A DNA stretch of 64,000 nucleotides. Source: JAJYQH01 sp036261615 (GTDB lineage: Bacteria; Actinomycetota; Actinomycetes; Propionibacteriales; Propionibacteriaceae). The stretch is from assembly GCA_036261615.1 (NCBI GenBank), contig DATAKK010000007.1, positions 25,223 through 89,222 on the forward strand. The letters are read 5' to 3'. Within the stretch, counting starts at the first letter, position 1. Each line of letters opens with the position of its first letter. This document shows positions 26,629 through 36,178 of this stretch, piece after piece. The notes beneath the pieces were generated by a model. The model saw only the letters and a list, made by a program, of their open reading frames with translations. It did no database searches and was not told the DNA's origin. The position numbers and the translations under genes were made by a program.

Positions 26629-27129
26629 CTAACCAGGGGTCGGTCTCGCCCGGCCGGCAAGGGCCCGAAGAGCCCGCAGCCCGTCCGGCACGCTGCGGCG
26701 GGGCGACTCGCGGTAGCCGCCGGCGTCCAGGCCGGCCTCGCGCTCGAAGAAGTTGGCGGACGCCCTGTCGCCCGTGCGCAGCCACGACCAGCCCATGAGC
26801 ACGGTGTAGACCGGCAGGTAGGGGAGTCCGCACGCGTAGGCGTACTGCCACGTGTGGTTCTCCTCGTGCTCGAGGATGCCGGGGATCGCGCGGGCGAGGT
26901 CGTCGAACGACGGGCTCGCCGTAGTGACGACGTTGCCGATCGTGAAGGCCCCACCGGTGGGGAAGCGGTAGCGGTAGCCCTCGGCCAGCCACAGCCCGCG
27001 GTCCCCCCGGCGCAGCCGCGCCCGCCCCGCCAGGGCGACCCCCAGGCCGACGGGCGTGGACAGGTTGAGCCAGTTGCCGACCTCCCGGGCGACGACGAAC
27101 GGGCGGTCGGTCCGGCCGGGGCCGCTCAT
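26629..27129 (-). CDS. Unknown protein with a HEENH zincin-like motif, coupled to coaBC
   Basis: 166 residues, no signal peptide. Residues 88-92 are HEENH, the HExxH pattern of zinc metallopeptidases, in the setting LEHEENHTWQYAYACG; HExxHxxQ is also seen in DUF4157-like zincins. Short hydrophobic stretches flank it (STPVGLGVALAG, GLPYLPVYTVLMGWSWL) but are too weak to call membrane helices firmly. The ATG overlaps the coaBC stop by four bases (ATGA), so it is made together with CoaBC. I cannot say that it is an active protease; a third metal ligand is not obvious. Confidence 0.75.
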   Translation of the reverse strand: MSGPGRTDRPFVVAREVGNWLNLSTPVGLGVALAGRARLRRGDRGLWLAEGYRYRFPTGGAFTIGNVVTTASPSFDDLARAIPGILEHEENHTWQYAYACGLPYLPVYTVLMGWSWLRTGDRASANFFEREAGLDAGGYRESPRRSVPDGLRALRALAGRARPTPG

Positions 27130-28346
27130 CGGGCGGAGCCGGGCAGCGCGGCGAGGACGGCGTCCCAGACGGCGTCGGCGACCGCCCGCTTCGAGCCCGA
27201 GGCCTCGGCGATGACGGCGCCCCCGGCCGCGAGGACGACGACCGTGTTGTCGGACGCCTCGAAGCCGATGGTCCAGCCCACCTCGTTGACGACGAGCAGG
27301 TCCGCGCCCTTGCGGGCCAGCTTCCGTCGGCCGCGCTCGAGCAGTTCCTCGCGACCGTCGACCGTCTCGGCGGCGAACCCGACGACGACCTGGCCGGGCC
27401 GGCGTGCGGCGACGAGCGCGGCGAGGACGTCGTCGGTCTGGACGAGTTCGAGGGTGCGGGTGGGGCCGGCCGCCGACTCCTTGGTGAGCTTGCGCTCGGA
27501 GAGCGTGGCCGGCCGGTAGTCGGCGACGGCGGCGGCCATCACCACCGCGTCGGCACCGGACGCCGCCCGGCTCACCGCCGCCTGCAGTTCGGCCGCGGTG
27601 CCGACGCTCACGGTGGTGATGGCCGGGTGCACCGCCTCGGCGAGCACACCGGCGTCCACGTGCGCCGCCACCAGCGTCACCCTGGCCCCCCGGTCGGCGG
27701 CCGCGCGCGCGAGCGCGACGCCCTGGCGCCCGCTCGACCGGTTGCCGATGAACCGCACCGGATCGATCGGCTCCCGGGTGCCCCCCGCCGACACGGTGAC
27801 CTCCAGGCCCGCGAGGTCGCCGCGGGGGACCAGGGACAGGGCCCGCTCGGCGATCTCCTCCGGTTCGGACATCCGCCCCGGCCCGGAGTCGCCCCCGGTG
27901 AGATCGCCCTCGGCCGGGCCGACGACGTGCACGCCCCGCCGGCGCAGGGTCTCGACGTTGTGGACCGTGGCGGGGTGCTGCCACATCTCGGTGTGCATCG
28001 CCGGCGCCACGAGCACCGGTGCGGAGGTCGCAAGTAGGGTGGCGCCGAGCAGGTCGTCGGCCAGTCCCGCCGCCATCTTCGCCAGGAAGTTCGCGGTGGC
28101 CGGGGCGACGACCACCAGGTCGGCCGACCGGCCGAGGGCGACGTGCCGCACCTGGGCGACGTCCTCGTAGACGGACGTCGTCACCGGGTTGCGGCTGATC
28201 GCCTCCCAGGTGGTCAGGCCGACGAAGTGGAGGGCATCGGAGGTGGGAACGACATGGACGCTGTGACCCGCCTTCACCAGCAGGCGCACGAGGTGGACGC
28301 TCTTGTAGGCCGCGATGCCGCCGGTGACTCCCACGATGATGACCAT
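27126..28346 (-). CDS. coaBC: Bifunctional CoaBC (PPC synthetase/decarboxylase)
   Basis: 406 residues. The N-terminal FMN-binding decarboxylase (CoaC, about 1-180) has GVTGGIAAYKS, the active-site His in VRHVALG, ANFLAKMAAGLADDLL and the PAMHTEMW flap. The C-terminal CTP-dependent ligase (CoaB) has SAGGTREPIDPVRFIGNRSSGRQG, the AAAVADYRP segment and a conserved Lys in ERKLTKES. It joins cysteine to phosphopantothenate and then decarboxylates, two steps of CoA synthesis. GGGAGGA precedes the ATG. The usual neighbours rpoZ and gmk are absent on the upstream side. Confidence 0.96.
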   Translation of the reverse strand: MVIIVGVTGGIAAYKSVHLVRLLVKAGHSVHVVPTSDALHFVGLTTWEAISRNPVTTSVYEDVAQVRHVALGRSADLVVVAPATANFLAKMAAGLADDLLGATLLATSAPVLVAPAMHTEMWQHPATVHNVETLRRRGVHVVGPAEGDLTGGDSGPGRMSEPEEIAERALSLVPRGDLAGLEVTVSAGGTREPIDPVRFIGNRSSGRQGVALARAAADRGARVTLVAAHVDAGVLAEAVHPAITTVSVGTAAELQAAVSRAASGADAVVMAAAVADYRPATLSERKLTKESAAGPTRTLELVQTDDVLAALVAARRPGQVVVGFAAETVDGREELLERGRRKLARKGADLLVVNEVGWTIGFEASDNTVVVLAAGGAVIAEASGSKRAVADAVWDAVLAALPGSAR

Positions 28347-28381
28347 GGCCCGATCCTCCCATCGAGCGGCGATGGTGTCGC

Positions 28382-29146
28382 GTGTGCACGGTGATCGTGC
28401 GGGTGCCGGACGCCCCCGGCGCCCCGGTGCGGCTGCTGGCCGTCCGCGACGAGGACCCGGACCGTCCGTGGCAGCCGCTCGGGGCGTGGTGGCCCACGGA
28501 ACGACCGGGGGTGGTCGGCGTCCGGGACGTACGCGCCGGGGGAGCGTGGCTGGCGGCGTCCCGGCTACGGCTCGCGGTGCTGCTCAACCGTTCGAGCCCG
28601 CCGGTGCCCGAGGGCCGGCAGCCGGTGTCGCGGGGAACAGTGGTGCTGGACGCCGTGGGCGGCCGGCTGCCGCTTCCCAGCCCGGCCATCTCCGGGTTCA
28701 ACCTCGTCGACGTGACGAGCGGGGGCGCCCGCCTCATGTCGTGGGACGGGCTCGTGCTGGCCGACCGGCGGGTGCCGCCGGGCACGCACATGATCGCCCA
28801 CCACGACCTGGACGACCCCCGCAGCGCCCGGATCGGCGCGTGGCTCGGCGCCTTCGCCGACGCCTCCACCGACGCCCCCTCGGGCTCGCCGGACGCCGCC
28901 TGGGCCCGCGGCTGGCTGGACATCCTCGCCGAGAGCGCGTCGCTGCACCCCCACGACGACCGGGCCATCATCCGCGACAACCGGCCGCACGGCTTCCCGA
29001 CGCAGTCGCTGCTGCTCTGCGTGGCCTCCGTCGGGCCCGACGGGGTGGAGGTTCGCTACGGCGAGCTCGACCGCCCCGGCCGGTGGAACGAGCCGGTGCT
29101 GCGGCCGGCGTCGCCGCCCGTCAGCGGTCGGCCAGCAGGGCGATAG
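28382..29146 (+). CDS. NRDE/TANGO2-family protein
   Basis: 254 residues. The frame starts with MCT, leaving Cys2 as a possible N-terminal nucleophile after Met removal, as proposed for this Ntn-hydrolase-like family. LLAVRDEDPDRP corresponds to the NRDE motif (Asn replaced by Val-Arg-Asp-Glu order), followed by LNRSSPP and FNLVDV. TANGO2 proteins have been linked to haem and acyl-CoA handling in eukaryotes; the bacterial role is open. The GTG start lacks a clear ribosome site. Its 3' end overlaps the convergent glycosylase gene by 26 bases. Confidence 0.8.
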   Translation: MCTVIVRVPDAPGAPVRLLAVRDEDPDRPWQPLGAWWPTERPGVVGVRDVRAGGAWLAASRLRLAVLLNRSSPPVPEGRQPVSRGTVVLDAVGGRLPLPSPAISGFNLVDVTSGGARLMSWDGLVLADRRVPPGTHMIAHHDLDDPRSARIGAWLGAFADASTDAPSGSPDAAWARGWLDILAESASLHPHDDRAIIRDNRPHGFPTQSLLLCVASVGPDGVEVRYGELDRPGRWNEPVLRPASPPVSGRPAGR

Positions 29147-29894
29147 CGGCGTCCAGCATCGGCTCGGTGAGCCGGCCGGTGAAGGTGTTCTGCTGGCTCA
29201 CGTGATAGCTGCCGACCAGCCGGACCGGGTGGTCGCCGGCGTCCAGCGTGGTCGTGGCGGCGTGCGCGAACCGGGGCCGGGGCCTCGGCACCGACCACCC
29301 CACCCGGGCGGCCGCCGCCAGCGTCGACGTCCACGCGTGGCCGCCGAGCGCGAGTACGGCGTGCAGCCGGGGCCCCATGAGCTCGAATTCGCGGTCGAGC
29401 CAGCCTCCGCAGGTGGCGAACTCGGCGGGTGTCGGCTTGTTCGCCGGCGGCGCGCAGTGCACCGAGGCCGTGATCCGGACGCCGCTCAGCCGCAGCCCGT
29501 CGCCGGCATGGGTCGCCGTGGGCTGGTTCGCGTACCCGGCGCGGTACAGCGCCGCGTAGAGCCAGTCGCCGGACCGGTCGCCGGTGAACATCCGGCCGGT
29601 GCGGTTGGCGCCGTGCGCGGCCGGGGCGAGGCCGACGACGAGGATGCCGGCGTCCGGGTCGCCGAAGGAGGGCGCGGGGCGTCCCCAGTAGGCCTGGTCG
29701 GCGAAGGCCGCACGCCGGGTGCGGGCGACCTCCTCCCGCCAGGCCACCAGGCGCGGGCAGGCCCGACACACACTCACCCGGGCGTCGAGTTCGGGCAGCG
29801 TGGTGGCGCCGGCGGCGAGGGCCGCGACGTCGGCGGCCGAGCCGGCCACCGGCGTGTCCGGGCCGGCGGGGTCGTGGGGCCAGTCGCTGCTCAT
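29121..29894 (-). CDS. Uracil-DNA glycosylase, family 5 (UDGb-like)
   Basis: 257 residues. It excises uracil, and in known members also hypoxanthine or xanthine, from DNA. Motif I is GLAPAAHGANRTGRMFTG, which has Ala/His where other UDG families use a catalytic Asp or Asn; that is the hallmark of family 5. Four Cys for a 4Fe-4S cluster are available in CRACPRL and in HCAPPANKPTPAEFATCGG. The SYHVSQQNTFTGRL segment is the DNA-intercalation motif with His. I chose ATG 29894; a longer frame of 24 codons has no support. Mycobacterial UdgB is the nearest known relative in type. Confidence 0.92.
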   Translation of the reverse strand: MSSDWPHDPAGPDTPVAGSAADVAALAAGATTLPELDARVSVCRACPRLVAWREEVARTRRAAFADQAYWGRPAPSFGDPDAGILVVGLAPAAHGANRTGRMFTGDRSGDWLYAALYRAGYANQPTATHAGDGLRLSGVRITASVHCAPPANKPTPAEFATCGGWLDREFELMGPRLHAVLALGGHAWTSTLAAAARVGWSVPRPRPRFAHAATTTLDAGDHPVRLVGSYHVSQQNTFTGRLTEPMLDAAIALLADR

Positions 29895-29935
29895 GCCCCC
29901 AGCCTGGCACGCCGGAACCTGTCGGCCCGGGGGAC

Positions 29936-29962
29936 TTTGCACTCGTGGTGGGCGAGTGCTAA
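29936..29962. promoter_or_regulatory. CIRCE element 1 (HrcA operator) for groEL
   Basis: TTTGCACTC-N9-GAGTGCTAA. It matches the CIRCE consensus TTAGCACTC-N9-GAGTGCTAA at all but one base. TTTGCA within it, followed by TAAACA 18 bases later, could be the core promoter that HrcA covers. Confidence 0.93.
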
Positions 29963-29970
29963 ACATGATG

Positions 29971-29997
29971 TTGGCACTCGGCTGTGTCGAGTGCTAC
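29971..29997. promoter_or_regulatory. CIRCE element 2 (HrcA operator) for groEL
   Basis: TTGGCACTC-N9-GAGTGCTAC. The inner GCACTC/GAGTGC arms are perfect; two outer bases differ from the consensus. It starts 35 bases after element 1, so HrcA dimers would sit on nearly the same helix face (about 3.3 turns). Confidence 0.9.
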
Positions 29998-30113
29998 CTC
30001 GGAAACGGGTGGTGAGATCACCGGATCGTCCGTCGCGGGCACTGCCGGTTTCCAGCAGTCATTGACCACCGTTGGAGCCCACCGGCTCCTGATGCCGAAG
30101 GACGTATCGCCTG

Positions 30114-31739
<1,626 letters not shown>

Positions 31740-31762
31740 TCCTGCCTCCGGCAACGACATCG

Positions 31763-31791
31763 CGAGGGCGGTCCCACCGGGGCCGCCCTCG
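31763..31791. terminator. Terminator after groEL
   Basis: CGAGGGCGG and CCGCCCTCG arms plus an inner TCCC/GGGG stem around a three-base loop, 23 bases after the stop codon. Confidence 0.85.
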
Positions 31792-31913
31792 TGCGCGTCC
31801 GGGTGCGGGGCGGGGTCGGGGTCAGCGGCGATTCAGAGCTTCCACATAGACTCGACAGGATCAGTCGGCGGCACGTCGGCGCGTCCACCACCCCGAAAGG
31901 TTCTGGTCCGCTC

Positions 31914-32585
31914 ATGCTCACCTGGTTCGAACACCTCATGACCGGCGTCCCGCCCTGGATCATCCACATCATCATCGGAGGCGTCGTCCTCATCGAGTCG
32001 ATGGGCATCCCGCTGCCCGGCGAGACCGTCATCATCGCGGCGTCGATCCTCGCGACCGGCCACTACATCCAGATCTCGGCCCTCGGCATCGCGACCTCCG
32101 GCGCCATCGGGGCGATCATCGGCGACAGCATCGGCTACTGGGTGGTGCGGCGGCACGGCAACAAGCTGCTGCGCTGGATGCACCGCAAGTTCCCGAAGCA
32201 CGTGGCCGCCGAGGAACTCGCGTGGACCGAGCACGTCTTCTCCCGCTACGGGTTCCCGGCGGTGTTCTTCGGCCGCTTCGTCGCCATCCTGCGGATGTTC
32301 GCCGGGCCGATCTCCGGGCTGCTGCGGATGCACTACTACCTGTTCCTCGTGGCCAACGCGCTCGGCGGCATCACGTGGAGCTTTGCCATCACCTACGCCG
32401 TGCACTTCCTCGGCCTGGCCGCCGACAAGTACTTCAAGGACGTCTCCTGGATCGCGTTGATCCTGTTCGTCGTCCTCCTCGCCGTCGCGGGGGTGTTCCT
32501 CCGCCGGCGCACCCAGAAACTGGTGCACGACTACTGCACCGCGAACCCGGACGCCGTCGAGCGCGCCAAGGAGCGGCTCGCCTGA
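31914..32585 (+). CDS. DedA family membrane protein
   Basis: 223 residues, shorter than the VTT protein at 18123 and with the canonical DedA layout: ESMGIPLPGETVIIAASIL near the N terminus, GAIIGDSIGYWVVRRHG, then FGRFVAILRMFAGPISGLLRM with the conserved Arg residues, and two C-terminal helices. DedA proteins recycle undecaprenyl-phosphate or other lipids and need the proton gradient. I chose ATG 31914; GAAAGG lies about 13 bases upstream, somewhat far. Confidence 0.9.
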   Translation: MLTWFEHLMTGVPPWIIHIIIGGVVLIESMGIPLPGETVIIAASILATGHYIQISALGIATSGAIGAIIGDSIGYWVVRRHGNKLLRWMHRKFPKHVAAEELAWTEHVFSRYGFPAVFFGRFVAILRMFAGPISGLLRMHYYLFLVANALGGITWSFAITYAVHFLGLAADKYFKDVSWIALILFVVLLAVAGVFLRRRTQKLVHDYCTANPDAVERAKERLA

Positions 32586-32677
32586 TCTCCCCTTGTCACA
32601 CCGGCCCACGGGCCCGGCAGGAGGCGCCGGGTTAACCGGTGGAAAAGTGTCAGCGCCCTCGTCTAGGGTCGTTCGAC

Positions 32678-33601
32678 GTGGCACCTGTGATCCGGGCCGT
32701 CGGGCTCACGAAGACCTACGGCGATGTCGTCGCCGTCGACGGCATCGACTTCGAGGTGCCCCCGGGGGAGTCGTTCGGCCTGCTCGGGCCGAACGGTGCG
32801 GGCAAGTCGACGACGATGCGGATGATCGGGGGCACGCTCACCCGCAGCGGCGGCGTCCTCGAAGTGATGGGGCTCGACCCCGAGACCCAGGGGCCCGAGG
32901 TGCGGGCGCACCTGGGCGTGGTGCCGCAGGAGGGCAACCTCGACGAGGAGTTGCGGGTCCGCGACAACATCATCGTCTACGGCCGCTACTTCGGCTTGCC
33001 GCGCAGCTACCTCCGGCCGAAGTCGCAGGAGCTGCTCGAGTTCGCCCAGCTCACCGACAAGGCCGACAGCAAGGTGCAGGAGTTGTCGGGCGGCATGAAG
33101 CGGCGGCTCACCATCGCCCGCGCCCTGGTGAACCAGCCCCGCATCCTGCTGCTCGACGAACCCACCACCGGCCTCGACCCGCAGGCGCGGCACATCCTCT
33201 GGGACCGGCTGTTCCGGCTCAAGGAGGAGGGCGTCACCCTCATCGTCACCACCCACTTCATGGACGAGGCGGAGCAACTGTGCGACCGGCTCATCGTCGT
33301 CGATCACGGGCGCATCATGGCAGAGGGGTCGCCGGCGTCCCTCATCCGCCGGTTCTCCAGCCGGGAGGTGCTCGAGATGCGGTTCGGGTCGGATCGCAAC
33401 GCCCTGGTCGTCGACCAGCTCCGCGACATCGGCGACCGGCACGAGGTGCTGCCCGACCGCATCCTGCTCTACGCCGACGACGGCGAGGAGGCCCTCGACG
33501 AAGTGGTCCGGCGGGGCCTGCATCCGCACACGTCGCTGGTGCGGCGCTCCTCCCTGGAGGACGTGTTCCTCCGGCTCACCGGAAGGAGTCTCATTGAGTG
33601 A
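32678..33601 (+). CDS. ABC-2 exporter ATPase (drug-exporter DrrA-like)
   Basis: 307 residues. Walker A is LLGPNGAGKST, the signature is LSGGMKRRLTIARALV, and Walker B is ILLLDEPTTGLDP with the H-loop TTHFMDEAEQL. The C-terminal 80 residues (from about 230) are the extra domain seen in daunorubicin-type exporters. It should power the two membrane subunits encoded next. I prefer the GTG at 32678, which has TAGGGT eight bases upstream (nearly leaderless); an ATG at 32639 would add 13 residues not typical of the family. The stop overlaps the next start by eight bases. Confidence 0.9.
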   Translation: MAPVIRAVGLTKTYGDVVAVDGIDFEVPPGESFGLLGPNGAGKSTTMRMIGGTLTRSGGVLEVMGLDPETQGPEVRAHLGVVPQEGNLDEELRVRDNIIVYGRYFGLPRSYLRPKSQELLEFAQLTDKADSKVQELSGGMKRRLTIARALVNQPRILLLDEPTTGLDPQARHILWDRLFRLKEEGVTLIVTTHFMDEAEQLCDRLIVVDHGRIMAEGSPASLIRRFSSREVLEMRFGSDRNALVVDQLRDIGDRHEVLPDRILLYADDGEEALDEVVRRGLHPHTSLVRRSSLEDVFLRLTGRSLIE

Positions 33602-34448
33602 CATCACCGACTCCACCCGGCTCGCCTACTCCGGTGGCGTGGCGTCCCCGCGCCAGCTGGCCCTGCGCGCCCGGCGGCTCGGGTGGCTGCGCTACGCGGA
33701 GCACTACCTGCGCACCATGCGGGCCTTCTGGGTCCCGCTGCTGCTGCAGTCGGTCGGCACGCCGTTGCTGTACCTCGTCGCCATGGGCGTCGGCCTCGGG
33801 ACGCTCGTCGACCGGTCCCACTCGTCGCCGATGGGGGTGCCCTACCTCACGTTCGTCGCGCCCGCCGTGATGGTCGCCACCGTGATGGGGGCGGCGGCCA
33901 CCGAGGCGATGTACCCGGTGATGTCCGGGTTCAAATGGCAGCGGCTCTACTACGGAGCCGCCGCCAGCCCCTTGTCACCCGGCCAGATCGCCATGGGTCA
34001 CCTGCTCGGCGCCTGCGCCCGATTCGTCATCCAGGCGGTCGTCTTCTGGATCTTCCTCATCGCCTTCGGGGCGGCCCGCTCGCCCTGGTCGCCGCTCACC
34101 GTCCCGATCGCCGTGCTCGGCGCCCTGGCGTTCGGCGCGCCGCTGCAGGCCTACTCGGCCACCCTGCGCGACGAGGGCACCTCGTTCAACTTCGTCGCCC
34201 GCTTCATCCTCACGCCGATGACCCTGTTCGCAGGCACGTTCTTCCCGCTCACCGCGATGCCCGTCTACCTGCGCTGGATCGGCTGGGTGTCGCCCATGTG
34301 GCACGCCACCCAGCTGGCCCGACGGGCGAGCTTCGCCATGCCCGAGCCGTCGTGGCTCACCGCGACGCACCTCGTCTACCTCGTCGGGCTGGTCGCCGTG
34401 GGTGTCGTCCTGTCGCGGCGGGTCTACACCCGGCGGTTGGGGGAGTGA
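33594..34448 (+). CDS. ABC-2 exporter permease 1
   Basis: 284 residues, about six membrane helices, ABC-2 type. Helix one is FWVPLLLQSVGTPLLYLVAMGVGLG; FVAPAVMVATVMGAA and the FAGTFFPLTAMPVYLRWIGWVSPMWH stretch before the last helices are typical of DrrB-like subunits. It starts at TTG 33594, with AAGGAG six bases upstream, inside the end of the ATPase frame. Together with the next permease it likely forms a heterodimer. Confidence 0.87.
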   Translation: MSDITDSTRLAYSGGVASPRQLALRARRLGWLRYAEHYLRTMRAFWVPLLLQSVGTPLLYLVAMGVGLGTLVDRSHSSPMGVPYLTFVAPAVMVATVMGAAATEAMYPVMSGFKWQRLYYGAAASPLSPGQIAMGHLLGACARFVIQAVVFWIFLIAFGAARSPWSPLTVPIAVLGALAFGAPLQAYSATLRDEGTSFNFVARFILTPMTLFAGTFFPLTAMPVYLRWIGWVSPMWHATQLARRASFAMPEPSWLTATHLVYLVGLVAVGVVLSRRVYTRRLGE

Positions 34449-35281
34449 TGGCCGACACGATGCAGGAACAGGAGATCCTCGAGGTCCGGCGTCCCCGGCT
34501 GCTCCCAGGCCTGTACGGGGGGAACATCCGGGCGGTGCTGGAGCGGGGCTTCATCGTGATGGCGAAGCAGAACTGGGCGATCGTCGCGTCCGGGTTCTTC
34601 GAGCCCGTGTTCTACCTGCTCGCGATGGGCCTCGGGCTCGGCGGTCTGGTCGGTACGGTGCAGGGTCCCGGCGGGCACACCCTCTCGTACGCCGCCTACA
34701 TTGCTCCCGCCCTGCTGGCCACCTCGGCGATGAACGGGGCCGTCTACGACTCCACCATGAACGTGTTCTTCAAGCTGCGGTTCGCGAAGCTCTACCAGGC
34801 GATGCTGCAGACCTCGCTCGGGGCCCTCGACGTGGCCGCCGGGGAGATCGCCATGGCCCTGTTCCGGGGCCTGCTCTACGCCTGCGCGTTCATGGTGGTC
34901 ATGCTCGTCATGGGGCTGGTCACCTCGTGGTGGGCCGTGCTCATGGTGCCGGCCGCGCTGCTCGTGGCGCTGGGCTTCGCCGGTATCGGCATGGCGGCCA
35001 CCAGCTACATGAAGACCTTCCAGCACCTGGACATCGTCGGCTTCATGCTCATGCCGATGTTCCTGTTCTCGTCGACGCTCTACCCGATCTCGGTGTTCCC
35101 CGTCGGCGTCCAGTGGTTCATCAAGGCGATGCCGCTGTGGCACGGGGTCGAGATGATGCGGCAGCTGTCGGTCGGCGCGCTCTCGCTCGCGACCGCCGGA
35201 CACCTGCTCTACTTCGTCGTCATGAGCGCCGCCGGCGTCGCGATCGCGTCCCGCCGGCTGCGCGCGCTGTTCCTGCGCTGA
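34448..35281 (+). CDS. ABC-2 exporter permease 2
   Basis: 277 residues, ABC-2 type with about six helices. It is a paralogue of permease 1 (shared FEPVFYLLAMGLGLG, IAPALLATSAMNGA and FSSTLYPISVFPVGVQWFIKAMPLWHG patterns). Its ATG shares a base with the previous stop (TGATG), so the three exporter genes form one tightly coupled operon. The cargo is not evident; drugs, lipids and polysaccharides are all possible. Confidence 0.87.
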   Translation: MADTMQEQEILEVRRPRLLPGLYGGNIRAVLERGFIVMAKQNWAIVASGFFEPVFYLLAMGLGLGGLVGTVQGPGGHTLSYAAYIAPALLATSAMNGAVYDSTMNVFFKLRFAKLYQAMLQTSLGALDVAAGEIAMALFRGLLYACAFMVVMLVMGLVTSWWAVLMVPAALLVALGFAGIGMAATSYMKTFQHLDIVGFMLMPMFLFSSTLYPISVFPVGVQWFIKAMPLWHGVEMMRQLSVGALSLATAGHLLYFVVMSAAGVAIASRRLRALFLR

Positions 35282-35352
35282 GGCCGGGGCCGGGTCACGC
35301 CGCCGTGGGGTGCCTCCCACACGCGCAGCGCTCGCGGCGCAACAATGTCGCC

Positions 35353-36066
35353 ATGGCTGGGCTGCTCGAGGTGCTGGTGCTGCACGAGGCCGACGCCCGG
35401 CGCGCCGAGGAGGGTGGCGCCGACCGCGTCGAACTGGTCGGCAGCCTCGACGACGGCGGCATGTCCCCCGAGCCCCGCATGGTCGAGCGGGTGCGCGACG
35501 TGACGACGATCCATTTGCGCCCGATGGTGCGCCTGCGGGCGGGGTTCGGCACCGACGGGGGCGAGTTCACCCGGCTCCGGGGGCTGGTGGCGAGCTACCT
35601 GGACGCCGGCGCCGACGGCGTCGTCTTCGGCTTCCTCAACGGCATGGGCGAGGTCGACCGGGAGGTCTGCGAGGCCCTCGCCGAGCACGGCGGCTGGCCC
35701 TGGACCTTCCATCGGGCGGTCGACTCCGTTCTCGACTCCGACAAGGCGTGGCGCACCCTGCTGCGGCTACCGCGGGTCGACCAGGTCCTCACCGCCGGGT
35801 CGCCCCGGGGCGTGGACGCCGGCCTCGACGAACTGCTGCGACTCGCGCGATCCGACGGCCGGGTCGCGGCGCTCATGATGGCCGGGGGCGGTCTGCTGCC
35901 CGAGCACGTGCCGTGGCTGGCGCGTGCCGGCGTCCGGTCGTTCCACATCGGGCGCACGGCCCGGCCCCAGGGCTCGTTCAAGGCCTACGTCGACGCGCCG
36001 CTCGTGCACACGTGGCGCACGCTCATCGACGACGCCGTGCAGCACGTCCCCGTGCCCCGGGGCTGA
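35353..36066 (+). CDS. cutC: CutC family protein
   Basis: 237 residues, TIM-barrel family first tied to copper tolerance in E. coli, later questioned. LLEVLVLHEADARRAEEGGADRVELVGSLDDGGMSPEP matches the N-terminal strand-helix pattern, GADGVVFGFLNGMGEVD and TFHRAVDSVLD the middle, and LTAGSPRGVDAGL the C-terminal part. Residues often proposed to bind copper are few here. The biochemical activity is unknown. The ATG follows a gap of 71 bases after the exporter operon. Confidence 0.9.
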   Translation: MAGLLEVLVLHEADARRAEEGGADRVELVGSLDDGGMSPEPRMVERVRDVTTIHLRPMVRLRAGFGTDGGEFTRLRGLVASYLDAGADGVVFGFLNGMGEVDREVCEALAEHGGWPWTFHRAVDSVLDSDKAWRTLLRLPRVDQVLTAGSPRGVDAGLDELLRLARSDGRVAALMMAGGGLLPEHVPWLARAGVRSFHIGRTARPQGSFKAYVDAPLVHTWRTLIDDAVQHVPVPRG

Positions 36067-36091
36067 ACCGGGCCGCGTCATGCCCCGTCCT

Positions 36092-36164
36092 CTGCGATAT
36101 TGACACCACCTGCCACACCCCGCCCGCTGGGGGCATCGTCTGGCAGGGGGTGCACGTTTCGGCG
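36092..36164. repeat. Intergenic repeat family B, copy 2
   Basis: Inverted repeat between convergent cutC and the sugar kinase gene. Arms 36092-36115 and 36141-36164 match at about 16 of 24 positions around a 25-base loop. The left arm begins CTGCGATAT and carries CCACCTGCCA, aligned with the left arm of copy 1 at 18981. Confidence 0.65.
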
Positions 36165-36178
36165 TCCCGCGGCCCCCG

